Source: Acinetobacter gerneri DSM 14967 = CIP 107464 = MTCC 9824
Lineage (GTDB): Bacteria > Pseudomonadota > Gammaproteobacteria > Pseudomonadales > Moraxellaceae
Reading direction: 5' to 3'
DNA: 64,000 bases
Assembly: GCF_000368565.1 (NCBI RefSeq)
Contig: NZ_KB849542.1
Span: 274,581-338,580, forward strand
Made by a program: the position numbers and the translations under genes. The notes under the pieces are model-generated. The model saw only the letters and a list, made by a program, of their open reading frames with translations. It was not told where the DNA came from and did not search any database. Of the stretch, positions 45,857 to 56,427 are shown piece by piece (the first letter of the stretch is position 1; each line of letters begins with the position of its first letter).

Positions 45857-46058
45857 CCTCTACTTTTAACTTCAGTTAGTTATGGGAGGATTACCATACC
45901 ATTTAAAATAAGATCAATTTATAAAGAAATCTGTTAAAAAATTCTGAGGGGAAATACCCAATATTTAATTTTTTGACACTTTCCATAATCGAGCCCTTTT
46001 TATTTGCTCTTTTTATATTTTGACTATTGTTTAGATTTTGCAATATTCCCAAATGGGA

Positions 46059-46223
46059 ATGTGTTTAAAAAATTATAAAAATAGCTTCTATGCATTTTTA
46101 AATGAGCATTTTTTAATTGAAAAACAATCTAACACAGGTGGTTCGGGGTGGTTAACTTTTGGATTTTTTATTTTTCAAGGTGTGGCTGCACTGGTGATCA
46201 TCGGTGTACGTCTTGTGATTTAG
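46059..46223 (+). CDS. Possible small membrane protein
   Basis: 54 codons from the ATG at 46059; ATG 46053 and TTG 46038 are also in frame. The first half is polar ('NYKNSFYAFLNEHFLIEKQS'); the second has a Gly-rich turn 'NTGGSGW' and one hydrophobic helix 'GFFIFQGVAALVIIGVRLVI'. Composition is protein-like but there is no clear ribosome-binding site, so the call is weak. Confidence 0.35.
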   Translation: MCLKNYKNSFYAFLNEHFLIEKQSNTGGSGWLTFGFFIFQGVAALVIIGVRLVI

Positions 46224-46284
46224 ATTGGTCAATTGTTTCTATGAGCTTTATATAGTTAACTACAAATCCTTATCATCATGACCT

Positions 46285-46345
46285 TCTCCCCCCCCTGCAT
46301 CTTGCGCTACGATCAAAGCAGTGCTTTGATTTTTGCTCATGGGGA
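46285..46345. repeat. Intergenic palindromic repeat, copy 2
   Basis: Core GATCAAAG-CAGTG-CTTTGATT within CTTGCGCTAC...TTGCTC (46301-46338), matching copy 1 at 42030-42066. The outer arms differ (C-run with CCTTCTCCCC on the left, GGGGAAAGG on the right) but are again complementary to each other. Confidence 0.75.
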
Positions 46346-46448
46346 AAGGAATTTCTATCTTAATTTTACTTTAAATAATACTATAAATATCAATCAATAA
46401 CCCTCTATTAAAAACCTTATCTCACTAAAACAACTCAATCTTTTCATG

Positions 46449-46868
46449 CTAATCGTCACTTTCAATTTTTCTATAATTTAAATATCCAACAATGCCACCA
46501 CCCCCATCTTTGGGATGGTTTACCCCATCCATCACAGGAATATTTTGAAAATCAAATGGTGATACACCCTCGATACAAGCAACATTGACGCCATATTGTT
46601 CTGGATTAGATCGTCTTTGGTGAAATGTATAAATGCCACAAACTGAACAGAAAAAATGCGCCGCTTGCCCTGTATTAAAACGGTATTCGCTTAACTTATC
46701 TTTACCTTGATAAACATTAATTCCAGAAAGCGGTGCAGATACAGCAACTGCCCCTCTCATACGACAAAATGAACAATTGCATCTACGCAGTGTATTAAAA
46801 CCATCTGACAGCTCTACTGTGAATTTGATTGCTCCACAGTGACATTGAGCATTTTTCTTTTCAGCCAT
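46449..46868 (-). CDS. GFA/CENP-V-family zinc protein
   Basis: The product is 139 residues from the second ATG (46868), which has AGG seven bases upstream. Zinc ligands are arranged as in glutathione-dependent formaldehyde-activating enzyme: 'AQCHCGAIKF', 'RRCNCSFCRMRG' and 'HFFCSVCGIYTFHQ'. The fold is known to bind glutathione adducts in some members; the actual substrate here is unknown. 'GVNVACIEGVSPFDFQNI' and a Gly-rich stretch near the C-terminus follow. Confidence 0.88.
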   Translation of the reverse strand: MAEKKNAQCHCGAIKFTVELSDGFNTLRRCNCSFCRMRGAVAVSAPLSGINVYQGKDKLSEYRFNTGQAAHFFCSVCGIYTFHQRRSNPEQYGVNVACIEGVSPFDFQNIPVMDGVNHPKDGGGGIVGYLNYRKIESDD

Positions 46869-46910
46869 CATTTCACCTATCGTACTTTTTGTTTTGCCGA
46901 ATAGTAAAAG

Positions 46911-47580
46911 TCAAATAAACCTATTTTTCAACTCATAAAGAGATTTAGACCAGACTTCATGAGGTTCTGATTGAGAAAAACCTTCACTTGATAAATAAAA
47001 CTCATCATCATAGTAATCTATGAAACCAGCGAAGCCTTCATTTTCAATATATTTGGAAATTTTAAATAAGGTCATAAATTTGCATAAGATGATGTCTTTT
47101 GAATATTCAGATGTTGGTTGTTTCTCTGCATAGTCCACTAAAATTTCATAATAAATTTTATTATTCAGATCTAAGGCTATGCTCAAATGTTCAACATTAA
47201 TATTTAAAAAATAATCTAAAACTTGTTGATCATTTGATAAAAAACAAATCTCTAATAGATAACTCGCCTAAATAATTTTTAGATTAAAATTATATTTTAC
47301 AATGAGATTCCCTCTCCTTTTTAAAGGAGAGGGCTAGGGTGAGGATTCTATTAGAAATTTACCCTCATCCTAACCTTCTCCCAAAGGGAGAAGGGACTTC
47401 CTATATTAACTTTCAAAATAATAAATGATTGTATATTTTAGATTTATGAAAGAGATCTAATGCTAATAAATTATTAGAATCATCACTGAGCTGCTCTATT
47501 GCCCATTTTTGAATATCTTCTGGAGATATTAAGCTTAACCCCAACTTCAATTTGAACTTTAATTTATCTGCATCATACAT
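46911..47580 (-). pseudogene. Hypothetical gene split by a REP-like insertion
   Basis: The minus strand holds two halves. The 5' half starts at ATG 47580 behind AAGG and reads 'MYDADKLKFKLKLGLSLISP', continues for about 45 plausible codons and stops at 47413. The 3' half lies in another frame: it is open from 47268, reads 'SYLLEICFLSNDQQVLDYFL', passes a TTG at 47186 and ends at 46911 with 'WSKSLYELKNRFI'. No ATG begins the 3' half. The palindromic element 47306-47400 stands exactly between them. I infer one ancestral gene of roughly 160 codons broken by that element. A shorter protein from the TTG at 47186 (91 residues) is possible. Family unknown. Confidence 0.65.
47306..47400. repeat. REP-like double-hairpin element
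   Basis: Left hairpin CCCTCTCC..GGAGAGGG (47310-47333), right hairpin CCTTCTCCC-AAA-GGGAGAAGG (47375-47395), and between them GGGTGAGG/CCTCATCC-type arms around an inner TTCTA-TTAGAA. The whole is a near-symmetric inverted repeat of about 95 bp, like the widespread 'CCCTCTCC' intergenic repeats. It interrupts a gene. Confidence 0.8.
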
Positions 47581-47808
47581 TTGTTATTACCTTGCTATTT
47601 TTTATTTATTATTCCATTTTAAAATCAAAAAGTAATTCTTTCACTTAATCTTTTTAAAATACAAACCAATTGCTAACAATCGCTCAAACTGTACTAAATT
47701 TGATTAAAGTTTTATATAAGGATAAATGTTAGCAAACAATTCATCCCTCACCATAGCCATCTTCCCCTAAATTTTGTAGAATACTGCTTTTAAACCAAGG
47801 TGCTTGTT

Positions 47809-48294
47809 ATGACCACTTGGACTCCACACGTCACAGTAGCCACAGTTGTTGAAAAAAATGGAAAATTCCTGTTTGTTGAGGAACATACCGAAGGTGTGAC
47901 ACATACCGTTTTCAATCAACCTGCAGGTCATGTTGAAAAAGATGAAACGCTGATCCAAGCTGCGATACGTGAAACGATGGAAGAAACAGGTCATCAAGTC
48001 GAAATCGATTCTTTGATTGGGATATATACCTATACCCCTCCGATGTTTCCTGACCGTACTTATTATCGTTTTTTATTTGCTGCGCATGTCGTGGAATACT
48101 TTCCAGAAGCAAAACTCGATACCGGTATTGTCGGTCCTGCTTGGATGACGCTTGAAGAATTGATTGAAACTGCTCGTGCACGTAGTCCTCTAGTGATTAA
48201 AGCTGTACAAGATGCTGCCTCTGGTCAACGTTATCCTTTATCGCTCGTTTATGAGCACCAAAACTCCCCATTTACTTCCTCATTGGATGCCTAA
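47809..48294 (+). CDS. nudJ: Nudix hydrolase, NudJ-like
   Basis: The product is 161 residues from the ATG at 47809 with AAGG nine bases upstream; a GTG three codons earlier is an alternative. The Nudix box G-x5-E-x7-REUxEExGU is complete: '[20 protein letters not shown]' then TG. The start '[20 protein letters not shown]' and the position immediately before mnmA, hflD and purB match E. coli nudJ-mnmA-hflD-purB. NudJ hydrolyses thiamin pyrophosphate precursors and nucleoside tri/diphosphates. Confidence 0.93.
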   Translation: MTTWTPHVTVATVVEKNGKFLFVEEHTEGVTHTVFNQPAGHVEKDETLIQAAIRETMEETGHQVEIDSLIGIYTYTPPMFPDRTYYRFLFAAHVVEYFPEAKLDTGIVGPAWMTLEELIETARARSPLVIKAVQDAASGQRYPLSLVYEHQNSPFTSSLDA

Positions 48295-48298
48295 TTTT

Positions 48299-49432
48299 AT
48301 GCAACAACGTGTCATCGTCGGTATGTCTGGTGGTGTAGATTCATCTGTTTCTGCTGCACTTTTACTTCAACAAGGATATCAAGTTGAAGGCCTTTTCATG
48401 AAAAACTGGGAAGAAGATGATGGCACGGAATATTGCACGGCGATGGAAGATTTAGCCGATGCTCAAGCGGTATGCGATAAAATCGGTATTAAATTACATA
48501 CTGCAAACTTCGCTATGGAATATTGGGATCGTGTATTTGAGCATTTCCTAGAAGAATATGCTGCAGGTCGTACACCTAATCCTGATATTTTGTGCAATAA
48601 AGAAATTAAATTCCGTGCATTTTTAGATCATGCCATGAAACTCGGTGCTGATTTTATTGCAACAGGACACTATGCGCGTCGTGGCGAAACATTGCTTAAT
48701 TCTAAAGGTGAAGAATATGCACCTTTACTACGTGGCTTAGACAACAATAAAGATCAAACTTATTTCCTACATGCTGTGCATGGCCGTGAAATCAATAAAA
48801 CCCTATTTCCAGTGGGTGAGATTGAAAAACCACAAGTTCGTAAGATTGCTGAAGAGCTCGGTCTTGCAACTGCTAAGAAAAAAGATTCGACTGGGATTTG
48901 TTTTATTGGTGAACGCCGTTTTAATGATTTCTTAAAACAATATTTACCAGCGCAACCTGGAAAAATTTTGCTCGACACAGGAAAAGAGGTTGGTGAACAT
49001 CACGGCTTAATGTACTATACCCTCGGTCAGCGTGGTGGTATTGGGCTAGGCGGATTAAAAGGCGAATCTGAAGGTGCATGGTTTGTATTGCACAAAGATA
49101 TTGAAAATAATCGTCTGGTTATCGGTCAAGGTCATGAACATCCGCTTATGCAAAGCACTGTTTTATGGTCAGAAGCAATCGACTGGGTAGCTGGTGAACA
49201 AGTGATTCCTGAGACAGGTTTCAGATGTACTGCCAAAACACGTTATCGTCAGCCTGATCAAGTGTGTACAATCTATAATGATACATCGACTCCAAATGGA
49301 GTACGTGTTGAATTTGATGAACCACAACGTGCAGTCACTCCAGGACAGAGTGTGGTTTTTTATGTGGATGAAATGTGCTTAGGTGGTGGAGTCATTCACC
49401 ATACCAATGCACCTAAACCAGATTTTATTTAA
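48299..49432 (+). CDS. mnmA: tRNA 2-thiouridylase MnmA
   Basis: Introduces the 2-thio group of U34 in tRNA-Lys, -Glu and -Gln, taking sulfur through a relay. I chose the ATG at 48299 (377 residues, '[20 protein letters not shown]'), which starts right at the conserved PP-loop; ATGs at 48287 and 48251 overlap nudJ. The PP-loop SGGVDSS binds ATP. The catalytic Cys pair is in '[12 protein letters not shown]' and '[12 protein letters not shown]'. The C-terminal beta domain ends in '[18 protein letters not shown]'. Four bases separate it from nudJ, so translation is probably coupled. Confidence 0.95.
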   Translation: MQQRVIVGMSGGVDSSVSAALLLQQGYQVEGLFMKNWEEDDGTEYCTAMEDLADAQAVCDKIGIKLHTANFAMEYWDRVFEHFLEEYAAGRTPNPDILCNKEIKFRAFLDHAMKLGADFIATGHYARRGETLLNSKGEEYAPLLRGLDNNKDQTYFLHAVHGREINKTLFPVGEIEKPQVRKIAEELGLATAKKKDSTGICFIGERRFNDFLKQYLPAQPGKILLDTGKEVGEHHGLMYYTLGQRGGIGLGGLKGESEGAWFVLHKDIENNRLVIGQGHEHPLMQSTVLWSEAIDWVAGEQVIPETGFRCTAKTRYRQPDQVCTIYNDTSTPNGVRVEFDEPQRAVTPGQSVVFYVDEMCLGGGVIHHTNAPKPDFI

Positions 49433-49445
49433 AGGAATATTAGGC

Positions 49446-50177
49446 ATGGTTGAGTTACCCTTTCAACAGCCTCGTACTTTGAATCAACGCCAAAACAGAG
49501 CTTTGGCGTTAGCAGGCGTATTTCAAGCAACCCAGCTGACGCATATGACAGCGATGATGGGGCGTCAAAGTATTGGTGAAAGCGGCAATTTTTATTTTGA
49601 ACAACTCATCAAAGCCAGCCTCAATATACGCCCTACTGGAAGTTGCTCTTGTCAGACTTTAGATTTTTTTAATCAACTGGCAGACATTTCCTTAGGGCTT
49701 AAAACTTTAGAAAGCAGTATTACTCAACCTTTTTCTACAACGCCAAAATCCAGACTGCCTAAAATGAGCAATGCCAAATTGCCAATGTCTTATGCAATGT
49801 CTTTATTGGCGCTAGAAAAGAAAGTGTACGGCAATCCAGAATTTGTCCAAATCATTGAACAATCGCAACAAAAAATATTAAAGCAACTCTCATTTTTCGA
49901 TAATAACTACGTTCATCCAAGTATCGTTGCCAACCTTGCACAGACTTATGTTGAAACTGCTGGGGCGATCAATCCCCGCATCATGGTTCGTGGCAATGCT
50001 GAAGCATTCAAAGACTCATCCCATACCAATCGTATCCGCGCCAGCCTATTTACAGGTCTGCAAATGGCGCACTTATGGCGTCAATTGGGTGGAAGTTCTT
50101 GGAATATGATGTTCAGCAAACGTAAACTTTTACAAGATATTCAAGATTTAGCTCGCTTACAATATCAGGTGGTATAG
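49446..50177 (+). CDS. hflD: HflD homologue (lysogenization regulator family)
   Basis: The product is 243 residues from the ATG at 49446 with AAGGA nine bases upstream; the frame is open further out but overlaps mnmA. All-helical protein with '[19 protein letters not shown]', '[20 protein letters not shown]' and '[20 protein letters not shown]', characteristic of HflD. A peripheral inner-membrane protein named for its effect on phage lambda lysogeny; the cellular role is unclear. Sits between mnmA and purB as in E. coli, 13 bp after mnmA. Confidence 0.92.
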   Translation: MVELPFQQPRTLNQRQNRALALAGVFQATQLTHMTAMMGRQSIGESGNFYFEQLIKASLNIRPTGSCSCQTLDFFNQLADISLGLKTLESSITQPFSTTPKSRLPKMSNAKLPMSYAMSLLALEKKVYGNPEFVQIIEQSQQKILKQLSFFDNNYVHPSIVANLAQTYVETAGAINPRIMVRGNAEAFKDSSHTNRIRASLFTGLQMAHLWRQLGGSSWNMMFSKRKLLQDIQDLARLQYQVV

Positions 50178-50262
50178 CCCCTATTGTCGCGAATTTTTAA
50201 GTTTTTGTTTTTGGTTAATGATATTTTTTTAAATCGTCTTAACCCCCAATTCCAAAGTTTAA

Positions 50263-51660
<1,398 letters not shown>

Positions 51661-51674
51661 ACTTTAAATGTTCT

Positions 51675-51706
51675 AAAAAAGCGAAGTCATGACTTCGCTT
51701 TTTTTA
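51675..51706 (+). terminator. Terminator of purB
   Basis: Perfect palindromic stem AAAAAAGCGAAGTC/GACTTCGCTTTTTT followed by more T. Confidence 0.92.
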
Positions 51707-51827
51707 TGTTTTCAAATAAAATATCTAAATGACAATAAAATTTAAAGTTGACCAACATCATCACTAAAATGTCATTATAAAAGCAACACCCCTTTAACCT
51801 TATCGATAAACTTAGAAATTAAAAAAA

Positions 51828-52460
51828 ATGATCTATCACAAATTGACGACGAAGCATTGGCTCGTGCTTCTATTACTCTTGATTGAAATCGTTATCGCAT
51901 CCATCAACCCCTTAGAAATGGGTTCGTATCTTTTACATCAACTGGGTACTGTGTTGATGTTAATCGCCTTATTTTTTATGCAAAAGAAATATGGCTTAAG
52001 CTTTCAAGCATTTGCCTTATATATTTTATTTTTAATGATCCATGTGCTTGCCGCACATTATCTATATTCTTATGTCCCCTATAATGACTGGATCAAAACT
52101 ATTTTCCACTTTGATCTCAATCAGACGATGGGCTGGTCACGCAATATGTTCGACCGCCTCGTGCATATCGGTTATGGATTACTCTTAACACCATTCTTTT
52201 TACGCATTTTTCAAGTATGGTTGCCACAGCTTTCCAAAGGTGTATTACTCATATTAGTGGTGCAATTTGTCATGGCAAGTAGTTTGTTTTATGAATGGAT
52301 CGAATGGTGGATTGCCATCGGATTATCACCTGAAGAAGCGGAAAAATATAATGGTCAGCAAGGTGATATTTGGGATGCGCATAAAGATATGTTCGTCGCT
52401 ACGCTTGGGGCTATATTTTCCGCAGTGATGATCTACAAATCAGATAAAACTAAAAATTAA
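51828..52460 (+). CDS. DUF2238-type inner membrane protein (YjdF-like)
   Basis: The product is 210 residues with five to six hydrophobic helices. 'HVLAAHYLYSYVPYNDW', 'NMFDRLVHIGYGLLLTPFF', 'SSLFYEWIEWWIAIG' and 'GQQGDIWDAHKDMFVATLGA' are the conserved His/Asp/Glu-bearing stretches of this family. The fixed acidic and His residues facing the membrane suggest a metal or proton role, but no activity is established. Monocistronic. Confidence 0.85.
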   Translation: MIYHKLTTKHWLVLLLLLIEIVIASINPLEMGSYLLHQLGTVLMLIALFFMQKKYGLSFQAFALYILFLMIHVLAAHYLYSYVPYNDWIKTIFHFDLNQTMGWSRNMFDRLVHIGYGLLLTPFFLRIFQVWLPQLSKGVLLILVVQFVMASSLFYEWIEWWIAIGLSPEEAEKYNGQQGDIWDAHKDMFVATLGAIFSAVMIYKSDKTKN

Positions 52461-52493
52461 AAAATAGCCCCTTCAAATTGAAGGGGCTATTTT
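52461..52493. terminator. Bidirectional terminator
   Basis: A near-perfect 16-bp stem (AAAATAGCCCC..GGGGCTATTTT) between convergent genes. Confidence 0.9.
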
Positions 52494-52521
52494 AATCTAC
52501 GATGCGCACGAATAACTTGAC

Positions 52522-54750
52522 TTAGAATAAGGCCTGCTGGCTTTGTATTAACTGATCCAAGTCAGAACGTGTTAAAACTTGAGCCTCGATTTGGGATTGT
52601 TGGATAGCGGTCTCATTATTTGTTTGGCTTGATGAATTTGAGCTATTATCAGCAATCATTTGCTCAATAGCCAAATCACCAGAAGTCGTATTTTCTAATA
52701 GCAATTCAGTATTAATTGTACCATCCTGATAAATTAGCGTATTTTCAGCGTCTGGCTCAGATGCTTGATCAGTAGCAATTTCCAATAAACTCAAAGGTAC
52801 AATTTTCGCCAAAGTTGGTTCAATCGATGCAGGCTCAACCAAATCAGTATCCGTTGTATCTGGTACAGACTCAGTTTCAGGCACTGTTTCATCAGGAGGA
52901 GTTTCAGGTTGTGGAGCAACAATAGTAATTTTTAAGACGTCACTTTCAGGACTGGTATTACCGGATGCATCGGTCAATACAAACGTAAAATTATGTTCAC
53001 CTAGTGCCAAGTCAGATGATGGTGTCCAAGTCCAAGTTTTATCAGTATCGACAGTCACCTGAGCAATCAGATTATTACCTTTATCAAAAATAGATAAGAT
53101 TGTTCCTGCTTCTGCACCAGTTCCTTTAAACGTAGGACGTGCATCATCAGTTGTTCCACCATTCTCTATAGTGCCTTTCTCAGCCCCGACATCGTCTGTC
53201 ACAGTTGGTACTTTAGGAACAGTTGGGGCGATAGTGTCTTTGTTGCCTTGAATAGAGTTACTGTCAGAAACATTGCCAGATTTATCAGCAACTGTAATAT
53301 AACAATATTTACCATCAGTCACAGCTGTACTCAGTGTCACGGTAAATTTACCATCAGCATCTGCAGTCGCCGAACCGATCACTTTGCTACTACTATCCTT
53401 AATCGTTACAGTAGAATTCGGCTCAGCAGTACCCGTAACTTCATTGCCATCTGCATTAATCTTTAAATCAGCCGCTTTTTCAGGCGCTATAGTGTCAGTA
53501 CCCGCTTTAATAGTAACAGCTGTAGATTTATTACCAGCAGCATCTACAATAACAACTTGATTGCTAATCTTATCTGTCAAAGCAGTGGGTAAATCAATAC
53601 TAAATTGTCCATTGGCATCTACCGTTCCTGTAGCAATGACTTTACCTTCGCTATCTAAAATCTGTACTGTTGCATTGGCTTCTGCTGTACCGATTAATTT
53701 AGTACCTTCTTCATTGACTTCAACCAGTGGTTTAGTCGGCGGCGTCGTATCTTTACCAAGTTCAGCTTCACTTGCTTCAGATACATTTCCAGCTTTATCT
53801 TTGGCTGTCACTTTAACAACTTGACCACTTTCAAGTGGCGTTTTCAAGTTGATGACGTATGTTCCGTTTGTAGCAACACCTGTCCCCAAAACATTGCCAT
53901 TCGCATCTGTAATGGTAATCGTAGAGCCTGATTCTGCTGTACCTGATACTGCTGTACCATCTGCACTCACCTGTGCCACTGGCGCTTCTGGTGCAATCGT
54001 ATCTTTGGACCCTTGAAGTAATGAAGGCTGCGATTTATTACCAGCACTATCTTGTACGTAAATTAAACCTTGATTACCATCAGTCAAAGGCTCACTCAGT
54101 TTAACTGAATAATTACCACTCGCATCCGCCGTAGTAGTGCCGAGCACCTTACCGTCTGTATCCACTACATATACAATACATCCAGCTTCAGATGCAGCAC
54201 CTGTCACTGTATCACCGTCTGTATTTAAGGTAGCAGATTTTAAAGATGGTGCTACGATATCAGGAGCACTTGAAGACTTATTACTGCTCTTATTATCATC
54301 AAAAGCAGCCAAATAAATACCTTCGGCAGCTAAAACACCAAGACCAAGCTTAAGCAAAGTTGACTTTGAAAAAGTCGATTCTTCTGCTACTGGTGCAGCT
54401 TGAGGTGTAGACAATTGAGGGAACGACTCAATTGAGGATGGTGTGACCAAATCTGTATAGCTTTGAAATTGACCTTTTGAGTCGAAATTAACTTCATAAT
54501 ATTCGCTATTACCACGCGATAAAACCAACTGATTTTCATCTGGTATATCAGTAAAATAATGATCAATAACGATTTTTTCACCATTTTTAAGCGTAATAAT
54601 CAATTTATTACCACTTCGCACCATTGAATCAACATCATCACGCCCTACAGCAAGTTGAATAATAGAAGCTTGGTTTAATTGAACTTTATTAGTATTGTCA
54701 TTAAGTATAATTTTGTGATCTTGTTGAGCATACACAACTAATTGTGCCAT
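52522..54750 (-). CDS. Bap-like Ig-repeat surface protein, BLP2-like
   Basis: The product is 742 residues from the ATG at 54750; one two codons upstream is also possible. Residues 1-70 form a BapA prefix-like domain ('LIITLKNGEKIVIDHYF'), followed by 'STLLKLGLGVLAAEGIYLAA', a Gly/Ala-rich hydrophobic segment. Four to five Ig-like modules of about 85-90 residues follow, each opening near 'DTIAP' or 'DTTPP' and containing 'D..GN.S'. A distinct module near residue 530-625 ('KTWTWTPSSDLALGEHNFTF') precedes a Pro/Glu/Thr-rich segment and a C-terminal region ending 'QLIQSQQALF', perhaps a type I secretion signal. The size and layout match the BLP2 proteins described in Acinetobacter biofilm studies. 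No T1SS genes are adjacent. Confidence 0.85.
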   Translation of the reverse strand: MAQLVVYAQQDHKIILNDNTNKVQLNQASIIQLAVGRDDVDSMVRSGNKLIITLKNGEKIVIDHYFTDIPDENQLVLSRGNSEYYEVNFDSKGQFQSYTDLVTPSSIESFPQLSTPQAAPVAEESTFSKSTLLKLGLGVLAAEGIYLAAFDDNKSSNKSSSAPDIVAPSLKSATLNTDGDTVTGAASEAGCIVYVVDTDGKVLGTTTADASGNYSVKLSEPLTDGNQGLIYVQDSAGNKSQPSLLQGSKDTIAPEAPVAQVSADGTAVSGTAESGSTITITDANGNVLGTGVATNGTYVINLKTPLESGQVVKVTAKDKAGNVSEASEAELGKDTTPPTKPLVEVNEEGTKLIGTAEANATVQILDSEGKVIATGTVDANGQFSIDLPTALTDKISNQVVIVDAAGNKSTAVTIKAGTDTIAPEKAADLKINADGNEVTGTAEPNSTVTIKDSSSKVIGSATADADGKFTVTLSTAVTDGKYCYITVADKSGNVSDSNSIQGNKDTIAPTVPKVPTVTDDVGAEKGTIENGGTTDDARPTFKGTGAEAGTILSIFDKGNNLIAQVTVDTDKTWTWTPSSDLALGEHNFTFVLTDASGNTSPESDVLKITIVAPQPETPPDETVPETESVPDTTDTDLVEPASIEPTLAKIVPLSLLEIATDQASEPDAENTLIYQDGTINTELLLENTTSGDLAIEQMIADNSSNSSSQTNNETAIQQSQIEAQVLTRSDLDQLIQSQQALF

Positions 54751-54922
54751 CTTCATCTCGCTTTATAAAAAATTATGTACATCAGCACGTTAAAAATTAT
54801 ACTTAATATATAGAAAAATCAGGTATCACTCAAGGAAACAATAACTATCATGCTTTAATTAAATTCATATTTTTTTTAAATATTTTGAAATTTTCTGCAA
54901 TTTTTTTTGTAAACACCCATAT

Positions 54923-54952
54923 AAAAAAAACCAACTCGAAAGTTGGTTTTTC
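54923..54952 (-). terminator. Terminator of the sohB-like gene
   Basis: AAAACCAACT/AGTTGGTTTT with a 4-nt loop; minus strand ends in eight T. Confidence 0.85.
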
Positions 54953-54974
54953 TTATGGCTAAATACACATGATC

Positions 54975-55937
54975 TTATAGCTTAGGATCACGCATTTGTA
55001 CCAAAGTTGCATTTGCTTTACTTAAGCTATCTACAATTTTATTCATCAAACTCGGTACAAACTGATCTGCCATTTGCGCAGCTTGCAAACCAATTTTTTC
55101 ACCCAAAGTTGGCTTACGGCGAGTTTGGATCACATATACATCATGTTGTAGCAATTGGCTCAAGAGATATTCATCAGAGGTCTGTAATTTATCGACCAAG
55201 TTGAGGTTTAGCGCGTCTTTACCGTACCAATGTTCGCCTGTAGCAACTTTTTCAACATTGAGTTTTGGACGATAATTTTCCACAAAATGTTTAAATAAAG
55301 AATGCGTTTGTTGTAACTCTTCTTCAAACTTTGCCTTACCTTCAGCCGTGTTTTCACCAAACATAGTCACAGTACGTTTAAACTGACCCGCGGTATACAG
55401 CTCAAAATCAACGTGATGCTCTTTAAGTAAACGATTAAAATTCGGCACTTGAGCAACCACACCAATTGACCCTACGATTGCAAACGGTGCTGAAACGATT
55501 TCATTGGCAATACAAGCCATCATATAACCGCCACTTGCAGCCACTTTATCCACACAGATCGTCAAATTAAATCCAGCTTCACGCAAACGAACTAGTTGTG
55601 CTGCTGCTAAACCATAGCCATGCACCATACCACCAGGACTTTCTAAGCGTAATACCACACGATCACGGCCTGCTTTTGCAGTCGCTAAAATCAAAGTAAT
55701 TTCTTCACGTAAATTTTCTACAGCTGAAGCTTGTACATCACCTTTAAAATCTAAAACATAGATTTTTTGATTGTTCTTTTTACGCGTTCTTGACTCTTTT
55801 GCAAGTTGCTGGGTCAGTTGTAAAAGTTCGAATTTTGAAGCAGTTGTCTGAGCAATTTTTTTTCGTTGTTCATTGACACGTGCATTGAGATGACTCACAC
55901 GTATTTCTGCTGGTAATTTAGGTAAATGAAATAACAT
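54975..55937 (-). CDS. sohB: S49-family peptidase, SohB-like
   Basis: The product is 320 residues. Serine peptidase of the SppA/SohB clan: 'IYVLDFKGDVQASAVENLRE', 'VVLRLESPGGMVHGYGLAAA', 'DKVAASGGYMMACIANEIVS' with the nucleophilic Ser, and 'VGSIGVVAQVPNFNRLL'. 'GEHWYGKDALNLNLVDKLQT' is typical of the C-terminal part. E. coli SohB begins with a membrane helix, which is missing here: the protein starts 'MLFHLPKLPAEIRVSHL'. No in-frame extension encodes one, so either this version is soluble or the true N-terminus is altered. Confidence 0.88.
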   Translation of the reverse strand: MLFHLPKLPAEIRVSHLNARVNEQRKKIAQTTASKFELLQLTQQLAKESRTRKKNNQKIYVLDFKGDVQASAVENLREEITLILATAKAGRDRVVLRLESPGGMVHGYGLAAAQLVRLREAGFNLTICVDKVAASGGYMMACIANEIVSAPFAIVGSIGVVAQVPNFNRLLKEHHVDFELYTAGQFKRTVTMFGENTAEGKAKFEEELQQTHSLFKHFVENYRPKLNVEKVATGEHWYGKDALNLNLVDKLQTSDEYLLSQLLQHDVYVIQTRRKPTLGEKIGLQAAQMADQFVPSLMNKIVDSLSKANATLVQMRDPKL

Positions 55938-56427
55938 AAAATTCGATTCTCATGAGATCAATACGTTTTGATATAACATGTGGGTTTCAGGCGCAAATTT
56001 CAATACGGTTTTTGAAAAATTAAGTATTAATACAAAATCAAACCAAAATTAAAAATTAAAAACACTTCTAAAAAACAACTTAAATTGTTGATTTATAATT
56101 ATTATTTAAAAAAGCAAATATAATTAGTAAGATTTAACTCACGGTCATTTATCATTAAAATCTATAAATAACCATATAAGTAAAATAACCCTATACCACA
56201 AAAGGCTTTTATTAAAGTAAGTAGCACAACAACTATCTCATTTAAAAAAACAGATCAACACATACTTTATAAAGCCGATGAAGAGCTAAAAAGCCAATTT
56301 ATTTAAAAAATCATCATAAATATTGTACTGAGTCATAGCATTTATAAAAATGAAAAATGAAAAATGAAAAAGCCGTAAATGATTACGGCTCTTATTTATC
56401 GCGATTGCTAAATGATGAATCGAATCA
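55938..56427. other. Intergenic region between pstB and sohB
   Basis: About 490 bp, strongly AT-rich, no coding frame seen. It contains the pstB terminator and, next to it, three copies of TGAAAAA (56351-56371). In many bacteria phoU would occupy this position; nothing resembling it is present. Confidence 0.6.
56367..56391 (-). terminator. Terminator of the pst operon
   Basis: AGCCGTAA/TTACGGCT with a 4-nt loop; on the minus strand followed by TTTTTCATTTTTC. Confidence 0.8.

Larger units (their letters stand above)
44710..45895 (+). mobile_element. IS3-family (IS407-group) insertion sequence with 4-bp target duplication
   Basis: 1186 bp. The ends are imperfect inverted repeats: left GGTAATCCCCCC, right (reverse strand) GGTAATCCTCCC, both with an inner TAAAAGTAGA. 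ATAC flanks both sides (44706-44709 and 45896-45899), the 4-bp duplication expected for the IS407 group. It carries orfA and orfB joined by an A6G slip site. The intact duplication suggests a fairly recent insertion. Confidence 0.93.
45901..46448. other. Intergenic region right of the IS3 element
   Basis: About 550 bp. It probably holds the displaced promoter of the 42-codon gene near the IS. It also contains a doubtful small plus-strand ORF at 46059-46223 and palindromic repeat copy 2 near 46285-46345. Confidence 0.5.

Noticed and set aside
47184..47186. TTG at 47186 as true start of an intact 91-residue protein
   Set aside because: The frame is open and protein-like upstream, and there is no ribosome-binding site; truncation by the palindromic element explains it better, though the short form remains possible.
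56351..56371. Three TGAAAAA copies as another phase-variable tract
   Set aside because: Only three copies, in the tail of a terminator and not upstream of a gene start.
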